64,000 nt of DNA from assembly GCF_008386505.1 (NCBI RefSeq), contig NZ_VUNZ01000002.1:62001-126000 (forward strand), written 5' to 3'. The position numbers and the translations under genes were made by a program. The stretch comes from Chryseobacterium sediminis. Lineage in GTDB: Bacteria; Bacteroidota; Bacteroidia; Flavobacteriales; Weeksellaceae. Shown one piece after another: positions 54,148 through 62,209 of this stretch (position 1 is its first letter; the number at the start of each line of letters is the position of its first letter). The notes under the pieces are model-generated. The model worked only from the letters and a program-made list of their open reading frames with translations. It was not told the DNA's origin and made no database searches.

Positions 54148-54915
54148 ATGTTGATAGAAAGTTTTCAAAACGAAAAAATAAAAAATGTCACTAAGCTCCT
54201 TACTGACAACAGATTTCGTAAAAAATCAAAAGTTTTTGTAGTAGAGGGCCAACAGGAAAATGAAAGAGCCCTACAGTATGATTTTGAACCACTGGAATTC
54301 TTTATCTGCGAAAACATCTTTAAAGGAATCCTTCCCAATGGAAAAATCCATTATGTGAGTGAAAAAGTATATGAAAAAATAGCTTACAGAGGAAGCTCTG
54401 AAGGCATTATTGGGATCTACCAGGCAAAAGAAACTCCTCTTTCATCATTTGTTCCTAAAGAAAATTCTACAGTAATTATTGTTGAAGGCGTAGAAAAACC
54501 AGGAAACCTTGGCGCTATTTTAAGAAGTTGTGAGGCATTTGGAGTTGATGCATTGATTGTTGCTGACGGAAAAACCGACTTCTACAATCCTAATGTGATC
54601 AGATCCAGTGTAGGATGTCTTTTCGGAATGGAAGTATATCAGGCTGAAAATGAAGAAACATTGGAATTTCTTCAAAAGAACAATTTCAATATCTACACAA
54701 CACTTATGGCTGAAACTGCAGAAGATCTTTATAAAAGAGATTTCAGACAGCGTTCAGCTGTATTATTCGGTACTGAACATTCTGGATTGAGTGATTTCTG
54801 GATCGGAAAGGGAAAAAATACTTTGATTCCGATGGCAGGAAGTATAGATTCTTTAAATCTGAGTAATGCAGTGGCTATTACCTGCTATGAATCTTTAAAA
54901 CAAAAGAAAGGATAA
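54148..54915 (+). CDS. SpoU/TrmH-family RNA 2'-O-methyltransferase
   Basis: 255 residues. An N-terminal substrate-binding domain (about 1-95; FVVEGQQENERALQYDFEP) is followed by the SpoU knot domain with motif 1 EKPGNLGAILRSCEAFGVDA (Asn and Arg catalytic), motif 2 LFGTEHSGLSDFWIG and motif 3 IPMAGSIDSLNLSNAVAI. It methylates a ribose 2'-OH of rRNA or tRNA using SAM; the target is not evident, and the N-terminus looks rRNA-type (RlmB-like). TAATTTTG (54136-54143) lies 4 nt before the ATG. Confidence 0.9.
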   Translation: MLIESFQNEKIKNVTKLLTDNRFRKKSKVFVVEGQQENERALQYDFEPLEFFICENIFKGILPNGKIHYVSEKVYEKIAYRGSSEGIIGIYQAKETPLSSFVPKENSTVIIVEGVEKPGNLGAILRSCEAFGVDALIVADGKTDFYNPNVIRSSVGCLFGMEVYQAENEETLEFLQKNNFNIYTTLMAETAEDLYKRDFRQRSAVLFGTEHSGLSDFWIGKGKNTLIPMAGSIDSLNLSNAVAITCYESLKQKKG

Positions 54916-54981
54916 AATACAGATCAATAAAGCCGGATATTATTTTCAATGAAAATGTTTCGGCTCGCAATGACTAAGCAT

Positions 54982-55016
54982 AAAAAAACCGTCTCACTGA
55001 GTGAAACGGTTCTTTT
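54982..55016. terminator. bidirectional terminator
   Basis: AACCGT (54987-54992) and ACGGTT (55006-55011) pair, extended by TCAC/GTGA inside with one mismatch, with an A-run before and T-rich sequence after. It serves the methyltransferase gene (plus) and the Ala-rich lipoprotein gene (minus). Confidence 0.82.
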
Positions 55017-55037
55017 ATTGTTAAGCGTATGCTAGAA

Positions 55038-55379
55038 TTATTTCTTAGCAGCGTCTTTTGCAGCATCTTTAGCAGCGTCAGCAGCACCTTTAGCAGCATC
55101 AGCAGCTCCTTTAGCAGCTTCTCCAGCTCCTTTAGCAGCATCTTTAGCAACTTCAGCACCAGCAGCAGTTGTAGCAGCAGCAGCATCTTTAGTAGCTTCT
55201 ACAGCAGTAGTTGCAGCAGAATCAACAACTTTAGCAGCAGAGTCAGAAACTACAGCAGCAGAATCAGCTACAGTAGCAGCAGCAGAATCAGTTGTTCCTT
55301 CAGTAGAAGTAGCTTCAGTTTTTTTACAAGCAACTAGAGAGATTGCAGCGATAGCAGCTACGAATAATGACTTTTTCAT
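55038..55379 (-). CDS. Ala-rich low-complexity lipoprotein
   Basis: 113 residues. The lipoprotein signal ends SLVAC (Cys 18), followed by KKTEATSTEGTTD and then a stretch almost wholly Ala, Lys, Asp, Glu, Thr, Ser. The C-terminal 60 residues repeat units such as KGAADAAKDAAKD, a long amphipathic helix like LEA or apolipoprotein-type repeats. It may coat membranes or act as a stress protein in the periplasm, but this is only inferred from composition. Monocistronic, ends at the terminator 54982-55016. Confidence 0.75.
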   Translation of the reverse strand: MKKSLFVAAIAAISLVACKKTEATSTEGTTDSAAATVADSAAVVSDSAAKVVDSAATTAVEATKDAAAATTAAGAEVAKDAAKGAGEAAKGAADAAKGAADAAKDAAKDAAKK

Positions 55380-55562
55380 AATAAATTAAATTTAATTTTG
55401 TTAATATTGTTTTATAAAATTTTCTTCTGTTCTGTTATTTGAACAAGACAAAGGTATAGCAGTTAGAAAATTTGTTTATGAAAAATAATTGTAATACCTT
55501 TGTAAAATAGTTTTACAAAAAAACATAGCTGATAATCAACAATTTAATTATTTTTTGAAAAA

Positions 55563-56744
55563 TTGACAGATTTAGATCTATTACACTTTGAGCAGCTAAA
55601 AAAGGATGTTCAGGGTCAATACTTAAAAGAACATACCCCTTCGCAGGATGATATATCCAAGTGGAAGGGTATTGATATTATATATTTTCAGGAAGACCTT
55701 CGCAAAAAAGCAAAAGGTAACATCAGTGAAAAGTCATTTTATACCTATTTCAAAAGTTCGCCAGTTACTAAATTACCAAGAATAGATATGCTCAATTTAT
55801 TGAGTATTTATGCAGGTTACGACTCTTGGTATGAATTCAAGAAACTGCATCTTTTTGCAGGTGAATTGCTGCAGGAAAATGAAAATCTTGAGGAAGAAGA
55901 AATTGATGAACTTGAAAAAACAGTTACTACAGCTCCTGAAATTCCAAAAACTGAATTTCAGCCTAAAAAAATCGAAAACAAGGCCCCGGAAAACATTGAT
56001 TTACAAAAATCAAATACTGAAAATCAACAAGTTAACCAAAACAAAAAAGCTACTCAGGAAATTGAAATTTCATCCGTTCCGCCTAAGAAAAATTTCTTCA
56101 AAAAGAACGCATGGGCATTGGTTACTTCCGTTTTAATTACCATCACTGGCCTTTTGGGATTTAAAGACGTCCTTTTTTCGAAAACTTATAAATATTGTTT
56201 TATCGATAAAGACAGAGGTGTTTCCGTAATCAACACTTTAGAAATAATGGTGGTGAAAGAAAATGAATCTCCATTGATGTATAAAATAAAACCTGGTGAG
56301 TGTTTTTATTACTCTACTAAAGATAAAAACTTAAAAATGCGCATCAGCGCACCTTTCTATGAGCCTCTGGAAGTCAACAGAAACCTTGAAAATGCACCTG
56401 AAGAGGAAAAAATAGAGCTAAAGCCGGATGATTACAAAATGGCTGTGTACTATTTCTCAATAAAAGACATCAAAGGAGGAAATCCTGATGAGCAGGTTGC
56501 CCTTATTAAGCAGAAAAGAAATCAGCTGGAAAACCTGATCAGTAATAATGCTGTAATCTATCAGGTTTATGACAATGATACTTATGGTATAGAAAGCCTG
56601 AATAAGCAGAAATATATCACTTTGGTAACCACTCCTACCACCTCATTGAAAAACCTGAATGTAATAGAAATGAAAAAGGATAACAAAGGTAAGATTGTAT
56701 CCATCAAATTTAAAATTGCTACCACAGATGAAAAGAATAAGTAA
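55563..56744 (+). CDS. membrane-tethered protein with possible HTH-like N-terminal domain
   Basis: 393 residues with a TTG start (no in-frame ATG follows the stop at 55545 before it). The N-terminus (about 1-95) has ISEKSFYTYFKSSPVTKLPR and MLNLLSIYAGYDSWYEFKKL, which resemble a small HTH-like domain common at the N-termini of Bacteroidota proteins (S..T..R, LD.L..Y.GY..W..F). An acidic linker, one membrane helix (about 178-200; NAWALVTSVLITITGLLGF) and a 190-residue extracytoplasmic domain follow. It may pass an envelope signal to the cytoplasm. The lipoprotein gene at 56728 overlaps its end. Confidence 0.7.
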   Translation: MTDLDLLHFEQLKKDVQGQYLKEHTPSQDDISKWKGIDIIYFQEDLRKKAKGNISEKSFYTYFKSSPVTKLPRIDMLNLLSIYAGYDSWYEFKKLHLFAGELLQENENLEEEEIDELEKTVTTAPEIPKTEFQPKKIENKAPENIDLQKSNTENQQVNQNKKATQEIEISSVPPKKNFFKKNAWALVTSVLITITGLLGFKDVLFSKTYKYCFIDKDRGVSVINTLEIMVVKENESPLMYKIKPGECFYYSTKDKNLKMRISAPFYEPLEVNRNLENAPEEEKIELKPDDYKMAVYYFSIKDIKGGNPDEQVALIKQKRNQLENLISNNAVIYQVYDNDTYGIESLNKQKYITLVTTPTTSLKNLNVIEMKKDNKGKIVSIKFKIATTDEKNK

Positions 56745-57309
56745 TTTTTTAATTTTCACCGTGCTTCTGACGTTATTTATTGCCTGTAATAATAAAACCT
56801 CAGAGGTAAGCGACCTCGATAAGCTAAGAAACAGCACCAATGAAAAGAGTTATCCTGCAGTACAGATGGACAGCATGCAGGCGATCAATTCAATTACCAA
56901 ACAGAAAGTTCAGGAACTTTTTGACCTGTCTACTCTTTACCTCTCCGGAAACAGAAATACAGAAATAGATACCGTTATTTACTCACAAATGGAAAGCTAC
57001 TTCCATAAACCGGATTCTCTGACGTTTAAAAGATTACTGAAGGAACTGGATAGCATGAAAGTAAAAACAGCAAAGGTGAGCAATCTGAATGTTTATAAAG
57101 AGTTCTATAAAAAAGATACATTAGACTATGCCAAGTTTAATGTGGAATATTTCGATAGTAAAAACAAATCTCTGGGAAGCTTTGAAAAGAACGCACAATA
57201 TATACTGCTGTCTACTTCCAAGCTCAAAAAGGAATTTAAATTCTATTTTTTAGATTTCTACTCCCAACCGCTTAAGAAAGACAGTACTTCTGTAGGAGTA
57301 ACTAAATAG
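56728..57309 (+). CDS. lipoprotein partner of the membrane-tethered protein
   Basis: 193 residues from the ATG at 56728, 17 nt before the stop of the preceding gene, so translation is coupled. The signal peptide ends TLFIAC (lipobox, Cys 19). The mature part is polar and helical with no family I recognise (for example QDLFDLSTLYLSG and DSLTFKRLLKELDSM). The upstream part of the longer frame lies inside the preceding gene. Its 3' end overlaps the convergent cyclo-ligase gene by 52 nt. Probably works with the preceding protein at the envelope. Confidence 0.72.
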   Translation: MKRISNFLIFTVLLTLFIACNNKTSEVSDLDKLRNSTNEKSYPAVQMDSMQAINSITKQKVQELFDLSTLYLSGNRNTEIDTVIYSQMESYFHKPDSLTFKRLLKELDSMKVKTAKVSNLNVYKEFYKKDTLDYAKFNVEYFDSKNKSLGSFEKNAQYILLSTSKLKKEFKFYFLDFYSQPLKKDSTSVGVTK

Positions 57310-57833
57310 TCAACGGGAATATCATTTTCCCAGACATCATCCACATATTCATCGGGGTCAAAGTAATTGACTCCGATTTTTTTGGTCCTTGTCGATATAT
57401 CCCGGAATAATCCATCATAAAAACCTTTTCCATATCCTACTCTGTTTCCCTTTCTATCACAATACAGTAATGGCGTAATCACATACTGAAAATTATTTTC
57501 ACCTGAATCTTCATTGGAAACAGGCTCCGAAATCCCCCAACTATTGGTTTCAAAAACAGTATCTTCAAAAATTTCAATATTAATAAGCCTATCACCTACA
57601 ATTTTAGGAACATAAACACGGATATTTTCCGCTAAAAAATAATGAATGAAGATTTGGGTATCAATTTCCTTTCTTGCCGGAATCGGGATAAAAATATGCA
57701 CCTTTTCCCCTTTCTGAGGATTGAAATGATTAATGAAACTTTCAAAAATCTTCTCCGATAACAAGAAAGCCTCATCAGTAGACAAGGCTTTTCTTTTTTG
57801 GGTATATTTTTTTCTAAGCTCAGCTTTTAGCAT
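57258..57833 (-). CDS. 5-formyltetrahydrofolate cyclo-ligase
   Basis: 191 residues from the ATG at 57833, giving the normal MLKAELRKKYTQKRKAL start. Family features are the Arg/Lys-rich N-terminus, HIFIPIPARKEIDTQ (substrate contact) and the ATP-binding block RKGNRVGYGKGFYDGLF. It converts 5-formyl-THF to 5,10-methenyl-THF with ATP, recovering the storage folate. Its 3' end overlaps the lipoprotein gene on the other strand by 52 nt. E. coli calls it ygfA or fau. Confidence 0.93.
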   Translation of the reverse strand: MLKAELRKKYTQKRKALSTDEAFLLSEKIFESFINHFNPQKGEKVHIFIPIPARKEIDTQIFIHYFLAENIRVYVPKIVGDRLINIEIFEDTVFETNSWGISEPVSNEDSGENNFQYVITPLLYCDRKGNRVGYGKGFYDGLFRDISTRTKKIGVNYFDPDEYVDDVWENDIPVDYLVTPTEVLSFLSGWE

Positions 57834-57904
57834 AATTATTAAGTTTTTAGAACTGAAATAATTTTTACCGGACAAGCTCTTGAAGCTTTATCGCTTATTT
57901 TTGA

Positions 57905-59266
57905 TTATGCGTTTTGCACAATTCTGTACAGTTTATCAGATAGACGAACTCTGAATGGAAGTTCGAAAGTAATCTGATCCCCAATATTTGCAGTTTCACA
58001 AGGACCGCCATTGGCATAGATTTCAGTAATGGTTACTTCCTGTTCTCCTGTTGTAGGACCGGAAATTAATACTTTATCTCCAACTGACAAGTCTTTATGT
58101 TCAATTAAGAACTGTGCAATTTTTGATTTTGAGAAATAATGTTCTGCCTTTCCAATCAATTCCTTTTTAACAGCAATCTTTTGACGGATATTCTTTGTTT
58201 CAGCTTTTGCTAAAGGTTTATCAGATAACTCTCCTGAATTTTTAAATTTCAAAGCATCCGATTTTCCTTTTCTGAATACTTTATTTCCAACCTGCAGACC
58301 TTTTCTTAGTTTTACCTGTTCATCCCAAGGCAGATGTATGGTATCCAGACATTCTGTAGAACAGCAGTTTTCCATGGCTGCTTTACATTCATCACATTGG
58401 ATAAATAACAGGTGACATGCATCATTAGCACAGTTGGTATGGTTATCACATGGTTTTCCGCACTGGTGGCACTGTGAAATAATATCGTCTGTAATTCTTT
58501 CCCCTAAACGGTGGTCAAATACGAAGTTTTTACCAATGAACTTACTTTCTATTCCTTCTTCTTTGATCTGGCGGGTATACTCAATGATTCCCCCTTCCAA
58601 TTGGTAAACATTTTTAAAGCCCTGATGTTTGAAGTAAGCACTGGCTTTCTCGCAACGGATTCCTCCGGTACAGTACATCAAAAGGTTTTTATCTTCTTTA
58701 AAATCCTGCAATTGCTCATTGATAATCGGTAAACTTTCTCTGAAGTTTTCCACATCCGGAGTAATTGCTCCTTCAAAGTGACCTACTTCACTTTCATAGT
58801 GATTTCTGAAGTCTACCACAATCGTATTCGGATCTTCAAGTAAATTATTGAACTCCTGTGCCTTTAAGTGAATTCCTTTATTGGTAACATCAAAAGTTTC
58901 GTCGTTCAAACCATCAGCAACAATTTTATTTCTGACCTTTATTGTCAATTTTAAAAAAGAATAGTTATCCTGATCAACAGCGACATTCAAACGGATACCC
59001 TTCATAAAATCATAAACTTCCAGCGTATTTCGGAAAGCTTCAAACTGATCTGCAGGAACACTCATCTGAGCATTAATTCCTTCTTTTGCTACATAAATAC
59101 GGCCAAGTGCATCCAGTGCATTCCAGGCTATAAATAATTCGTCGCGAAATTTTTTGGGATCTTCAATTTTGGCATACGCATAGAAAGACAAAGTAAGACG
59201 GTCTTTACCGGCTTCATCAATAAGTTGGGCTCTTTCTTCTGCGCTTAAGGTGTTATACAGTTGCAT
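57905..59266 (-). CDS. trhO: tRNA uridine(34) hydroxylase TrhO (rhodanese domain)
   Basis: 453 residues. The N-terminal domain (about 1-110; YVAKEGINAQMSVP) is followed by a rhodanese domain with VDFRNHYESEVGHFEGA and the active-site Cys loop MYCTGGIRCEKA, then the rhodanese C-terminal zinc-like region CHQCGKPCDNHTNCANDACH with CDECKAAMENCCSTEC. It adds a 5-hydroxy group to wobble uridine of several tRNAs. A C-terminal extension of about 120 residues ends RVRLSDKLYRIVQ and makes it longer than the E. coli form (about 350). Confidence 0.92.
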   Translation of the reverse strand: MQLYNTLSAEERAQLIDEAGKDRLTLSFYAYAKIEDPKKFRDELFIAWNALDALGRIYVAKEGINAQMSVPADQFEAFRNTLEVYDFMKGIRLNVAVDQDNYSFLKLTIKVRNKIVADGLNDETFDVTNKGIHLKAQEFNNLLEDPNTIVVDFRNHYESEVGHFEGAITPDVENFRESLPIINEQLQDFKEDKNLLMYCTGGIRCEKASAYFKHQGFKNVYQLEGGIIEYTRQIKEEGIESKFIGKNFVFDHRLGERITDDIISQCHQCGKPCDNHTNCANDACHLLFIQCDECKAAMENCCSTECLDTIHLPWDEQVKLRKGLQVGNKVFRKGKSDALKFKNSGELSDKPLAKAETKNIRQKIAVKKELIGKAEHYFSKSKIAQFLIEHKDLSVGDKVLISGPTTGEQEVTITEIYANGGPCETANIGDQITFELPFRVRLSDKLYRIVQNA

Positions 59267-59550
59267 GCTATAAACGTTTTAAGTGAGAATAAAATTTTTG
59301 CAAAGATAATCATTTTTGAATTAAGTATCTTTATGACACAAATCACAGGTCATGAATAATAAGCAGCCAACGTTGAATAAGTAGCAATAAATAATGGAAA
59401 AGAGAATATATTTTACACTCAATAATCTGACATATTTTCTTTAATATTTTTTTAATTTTTGTTAACCTTGATATTAACAATTATGACATAAGGCATAAAA
59501 TGACATAATAGCCGTTAAATTTTAGTTAAAATTGAAACATAGCATACTAA
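59267..59550. other. AT-rich intergenic region between trhO and degP
   Basis: The divergent gap between trhO and the DegP gene is 363 nt. Apart from the promoter at 59551-59577, I see no ORF, RNA gene or strong hairpin in it. The trhO promoter should also lie here but was not placed. Confidence 0.4.
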
Positions 59551-59577
59551 TTGCTTACTTATTTAACATTAAATTTG
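59551..59577 (+). promoter_or_regulatory. promoter of the DegP-type protease gene
   Basis: TTG (59551-59553) and TAAATTTG (59570-59577), the latter a perfect -7 box, are 16 nt apart. The ATG is 52 nt downstream. Confidence 0.55.
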
Positions 59578-59629
59578 TTTACTCAAAAACATAAAAAAGA
59601 AATTAATTAATAAACAAGAAAGATATACA

Positions 59630-61165
59630 ATGAAGAGTACTTTAAAAAAACTATTACCATTTGCAGTAGTAGGAGTAATTTCCGGAGCTACTACCGTTGG
59701 AGCCATACAATATTTAGGACACAACTCCAACAATGGAGATCAATCTTACTTCACAACGTCAGCACCTAATACTTCATTCGCAGGAATGAATACGGGAGCG
59801 GTAGGCGACGATTTTGTGAAAGCAGCCAAAACAACTGTTCCGGCTGTAGTTACCATCAAAAATTATCAAAGTAGAACAGCAAGCAGAGCTTCAGAACAGG
59901 ATTTGTTCGACTTTTTCTTCGGAGATCCTTTCGGGGGAAGAGGCCAGGGCCAGCAGAGACAAAAGCAGCAACAGGCTCCAGACAATATGCCATCGGGAAT
60001 GGGTTCAGGGGTCATCATCTCTCCGGACGGTTACATTATTTCCAATAACCACGTAGTGGCAGGTGCCAATAAGCTGGAGGTTGTATTGAGCAACAAAAAA
60101 TCATATATCGCTACTTTGGTAGGAACTGACCCAAATACAGATATCTCCCTATTAAAGATTGAAGAAAAAGGTCTTCCTTACTTAAATTTTGCAAATTCTG
60201 ACAATATTGATGTAGGACAATGGGTACTTGCGGTAGGAAATCCACTTGGATTAAACTCTACGGTAACAGCAGGTATTGTTTCTGCTAAAGGAAGAGGTAT
60301 CGGAATCTTGGGAGGCCAAGGAAAAGCGACCAATCCTATTGAAAGCTTCATCCAGACAGATGCTGCGATCAATCCGGGTAACTCAGGAGGAGCTTTGGTG
60401 AATACAAATGGTGAGCTTATCGGGATCAACTCTGCAATCCAGTCTACTACAGGATATTATCAGGGATACGGATTTGCTGTTCCTTCAAACTTAGCCAGAA
60501 AAATTGTTGAGGATATCAAGAAATTCGGAATTGTACAGAGAGGATTCTTAGGTGTTCAGTCTCTGGACCTTTCAAATGACCAACTGGTAACTTCGTACAA
60601 CAAACAATTCAAGACAAGTCTGAAAGTAGGTTCAGGAATTTACATTACAGGATTCGGTGAAAACAGCGGTGCTGAAGATGCAGGATTGAAAAAAGGAGAT
60701 ATTATTACTAAAGTAGACAACTACGATATCACAGACTTTGCTGATCTTTCAATGTCAATCGGAAGTAAACGTCCTGGTGATAAAGTTCAGGTAACGTATT
60801 CCAGAAATGGTAAAGACGGTACTACCACTGTAACACTTAGAGATCAGAAAGGAGGTACTTCTACGAGAACGAAAGCTGATCTGAGCGTAACTGAAAAAAT
60901 CGGAGCTGAATTTGAGCCTCTTACAGAGCGTTTCAAAACAGAGTACGGACTAAATAGCGGTGTTGTTGCCAAAAGCGTATCTGAAGGCAGCGAAATGGCT
61001 AAAATCGGAATCGTAGACAACTATATCATCATTGAAGTAAACGGTAAGCCTGTGAATTCTCAGAAAGATGTAGAAAAGATACTGGATAAATACCAAGGAA
61101 ATGTACAGGTGAAATTTGTAGATGACTACGGAAGAATTTATACAAAAGGATTTAAAATGCCTTAA
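59630..61165 (+). CDS. Do-family periplasmic serine protease (DegP/HtrA-like)
   Basis: 511 residues. An N-terminal membrane anchor or signal (about 7-27) leads to a trypsin-like domain (about 60-290) with the triad visible as His in SPDGYIISNNHVVAGA, Asp in DPNTDISLLKI and Ser in NPGNSGGALVN. A Gln-rich insert (GQGQQRQKQQQAPD) lies in the LA loop, a place that varies in this family. PDZ1 (about 300-395) and PDZ2 (about 410-508) follow. It degrades or refolds misfolded envelope proteins. A terminator follows at 61201-61232. Confidence 0.95.
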   Translation: MKSTLKKLLPFAVVGVISGATTVGAIQYLGHNSNNGDQSYFTTSAPNTSFAGMNTGAVGDDFVKAAKTTVPAVVTIKNYQSRTASRASEQDLFDFFFGDPFGGRGQGQQRQKQQQAPDNMPSGMGSGVIISPDGYIISNNHVVAGANKLEVVLSNKKSYIATLVGTDPNTDISLLKIEEKGLPYLNFANSDNIDVGQWVLAVGNPLGLNSTVTAGIVSAKGRGIGILGGQGKATNPIESFIQTDAAINPGNSGGALVNTNGELIGINSAIQSTTGYYQGYGFAVPSNLARKIVEDIKKFGIVQRGFLGVQSLDLSNDQLVTSYNKQFKTSLKVGSGIYITGFGENSGAEDAGLKKGDIITKVDNYDITDFADLSMSIGSKRPGDKVQVTYSRNGKDGTTTVTLRDQKGGTSTRTKADLSVTEKIGAEFEPLTERFKTEYGLNSGVVAKSVSEGSEMAKIGIVDNYIIIEVNGKPVNSQKDVEKILDKYQGNVQVKFVDDYGRIYTKGFKMP

Positions 61166-61200
61166 TCAGAAAACAAAATTAGTTTTTCATATCAACAAAA

Positions 61201-61232
61201 AACGCTGCAGAGATCTGCAGCGTTTTTTTTAT
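61201..61232. terminator. bidirectional terminator
   Basis: AACGCTGCAGA (61201-61211) pairs perfectly with TCTGCAGCGTT (61214-61224), flanked by A- and T-runs. It serves the protease gene (plus) and the ridA/membrane-protein unit (minus). Confidence 0.92.
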
Positions 61233-61240
61233 TATTTATT

Positions 61241-61696
61241 TTATTTAGGCTTATTCATTTTTTCAGCAATCCTTTTCTGCTTGTTCCGCTCATAAATAAC
61301 TTCTACAATCTTACCCCCAATCCAGGAAAACGGAAAGAACGTAAGGAAAATAGAAATCTTATAAAATGTAGGATGATAAGGAAATATAATCACATCCAGC
61401 ATCGCAATAAAAAGCATAATAAAACCGATCAGAATAGCATAAGCTACTTTAGCATATTTAACGATGATAGCCGTTGCAACACCTCCAATAGTAGTTCCCA
61501 ATCCGGAAATAAACAACAGAAAGCCAAAAAACGCCTGATCATCTTTCATGCTGAAAAGAAACCTTTGCCAATGCTCAAACGGAGCAAAAGCCTCAAAAGT
61601 AACCCATTGCGGAAAAGCTCTTATACCAAGAGTAATAATAAGTCCTGCAATACCAAGACCTACCAGAACCGCAATTGTATTTCTTATAAAATTCAT
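61241..61696 (-). CDS. small membrane protein, about four helices
   Basis: 151 residues with about four membrane helices (5-24, 56-76, 80-105, 111-132) and a charged C-terminus. RNTIAVLVGLGIAGLIITLG opens the protein. No family is recognised with confidence. It overlaps the ridA stop by one base (TAATG), so it is translated with ridA. Function unknown. Confidence 0.7.
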   Translation of the reverse strand: MNFIRNTIAVLVGLGIAGLIITLGIRAFPQWVTFEAFAPFEHWQRFLFSMKDDQAFFGFLLFISGLGTTIGGVATAIIVKYAKVAYAILIGFIMLFIAMLDVIIFPYHPTFYKISIFLTFFPFSWIGGKIVEVIYERNKQKRIAEKMNKPK

Positions 61697-62076
61697 TAAT
61701 CCTGATGTGCGATCATAGAAATTTCGATATCCACATTTTTAGGCAAGCAAGAAACCTGTACTGTTTCACGAGCAGGATAGCTTTCTGAATCTAAGTAAGA
61801 AGCATAGATATCATTCATTACAGCAAAATCATCCATACTCTTAAGGAAGATGGTTGCTTTTACAACGTTTTTGAAAGTCATTCCGGCTTCAGTAAGAATT
61901 GCCTCAAGGTTTTTCATTACCTGATGCGTTTCTTTTTCAATTCCTTCTACCAATTTACCAGTTGCAGGATCTACAGGAATCTGTCCGGAGATATACAAAA
62001 CTCCGTTTGCCATATTAGCTTGTGAATAAGGACCGATAGCTGCAGGTGCATTAACTGTGTTGATGATTTGTTTCAT
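61696..62076 (-). CDS. ridA: RidA-family 2-iminobutanoate/2-iminopropanoate deaminase
   Basis: 126 residues of the YjgF/RidA fold. MKQIINTVNAPAAIGPYSQA, VLYISGQIPVDPATGKLV and YPARETVQVSCLPKNVDIEI are the family blocks; the conserved Arg in PARETV binds the imine or keto-acid carboxylate. It hydrolyses reactive enamines and imines made by PLP enzymes such as threonine dehydratase. It is co-transcribed with the small membrane protein gene. Confidence 0.95.
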   Translation of the reverse strand: MKQIINTVNAPAAIGPYSQANMANGVLYISGQIPVDPATGKLVEGIEKETHQVMKNLEAILTEAGMTFKNVVKATIFLKSMDDFAVMNDIYASYLDSESYPARETVQVSCLPKNVDIEISMIAHQD

Positions 62077-62209
62077 AGCGGATATTTATTTTTTTTCTAA
62101 GGTCATATGTCATCACTTTTGCCGGTATGAAATTTCGTCAGCAGTGATTTCATTAGAATTTATTTTGGTTGCAAATATAAAATTTATATTCTCAAATGCC
62201 AATCTGATA

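Noticed and set aside
55029..55337. 102-aa Ser-rich plus-strand ORF
   Set aside because: It is the mirror image of the Ala-rich lipoprotein gene; GCA/GCT codons read as Ser on the other strand.
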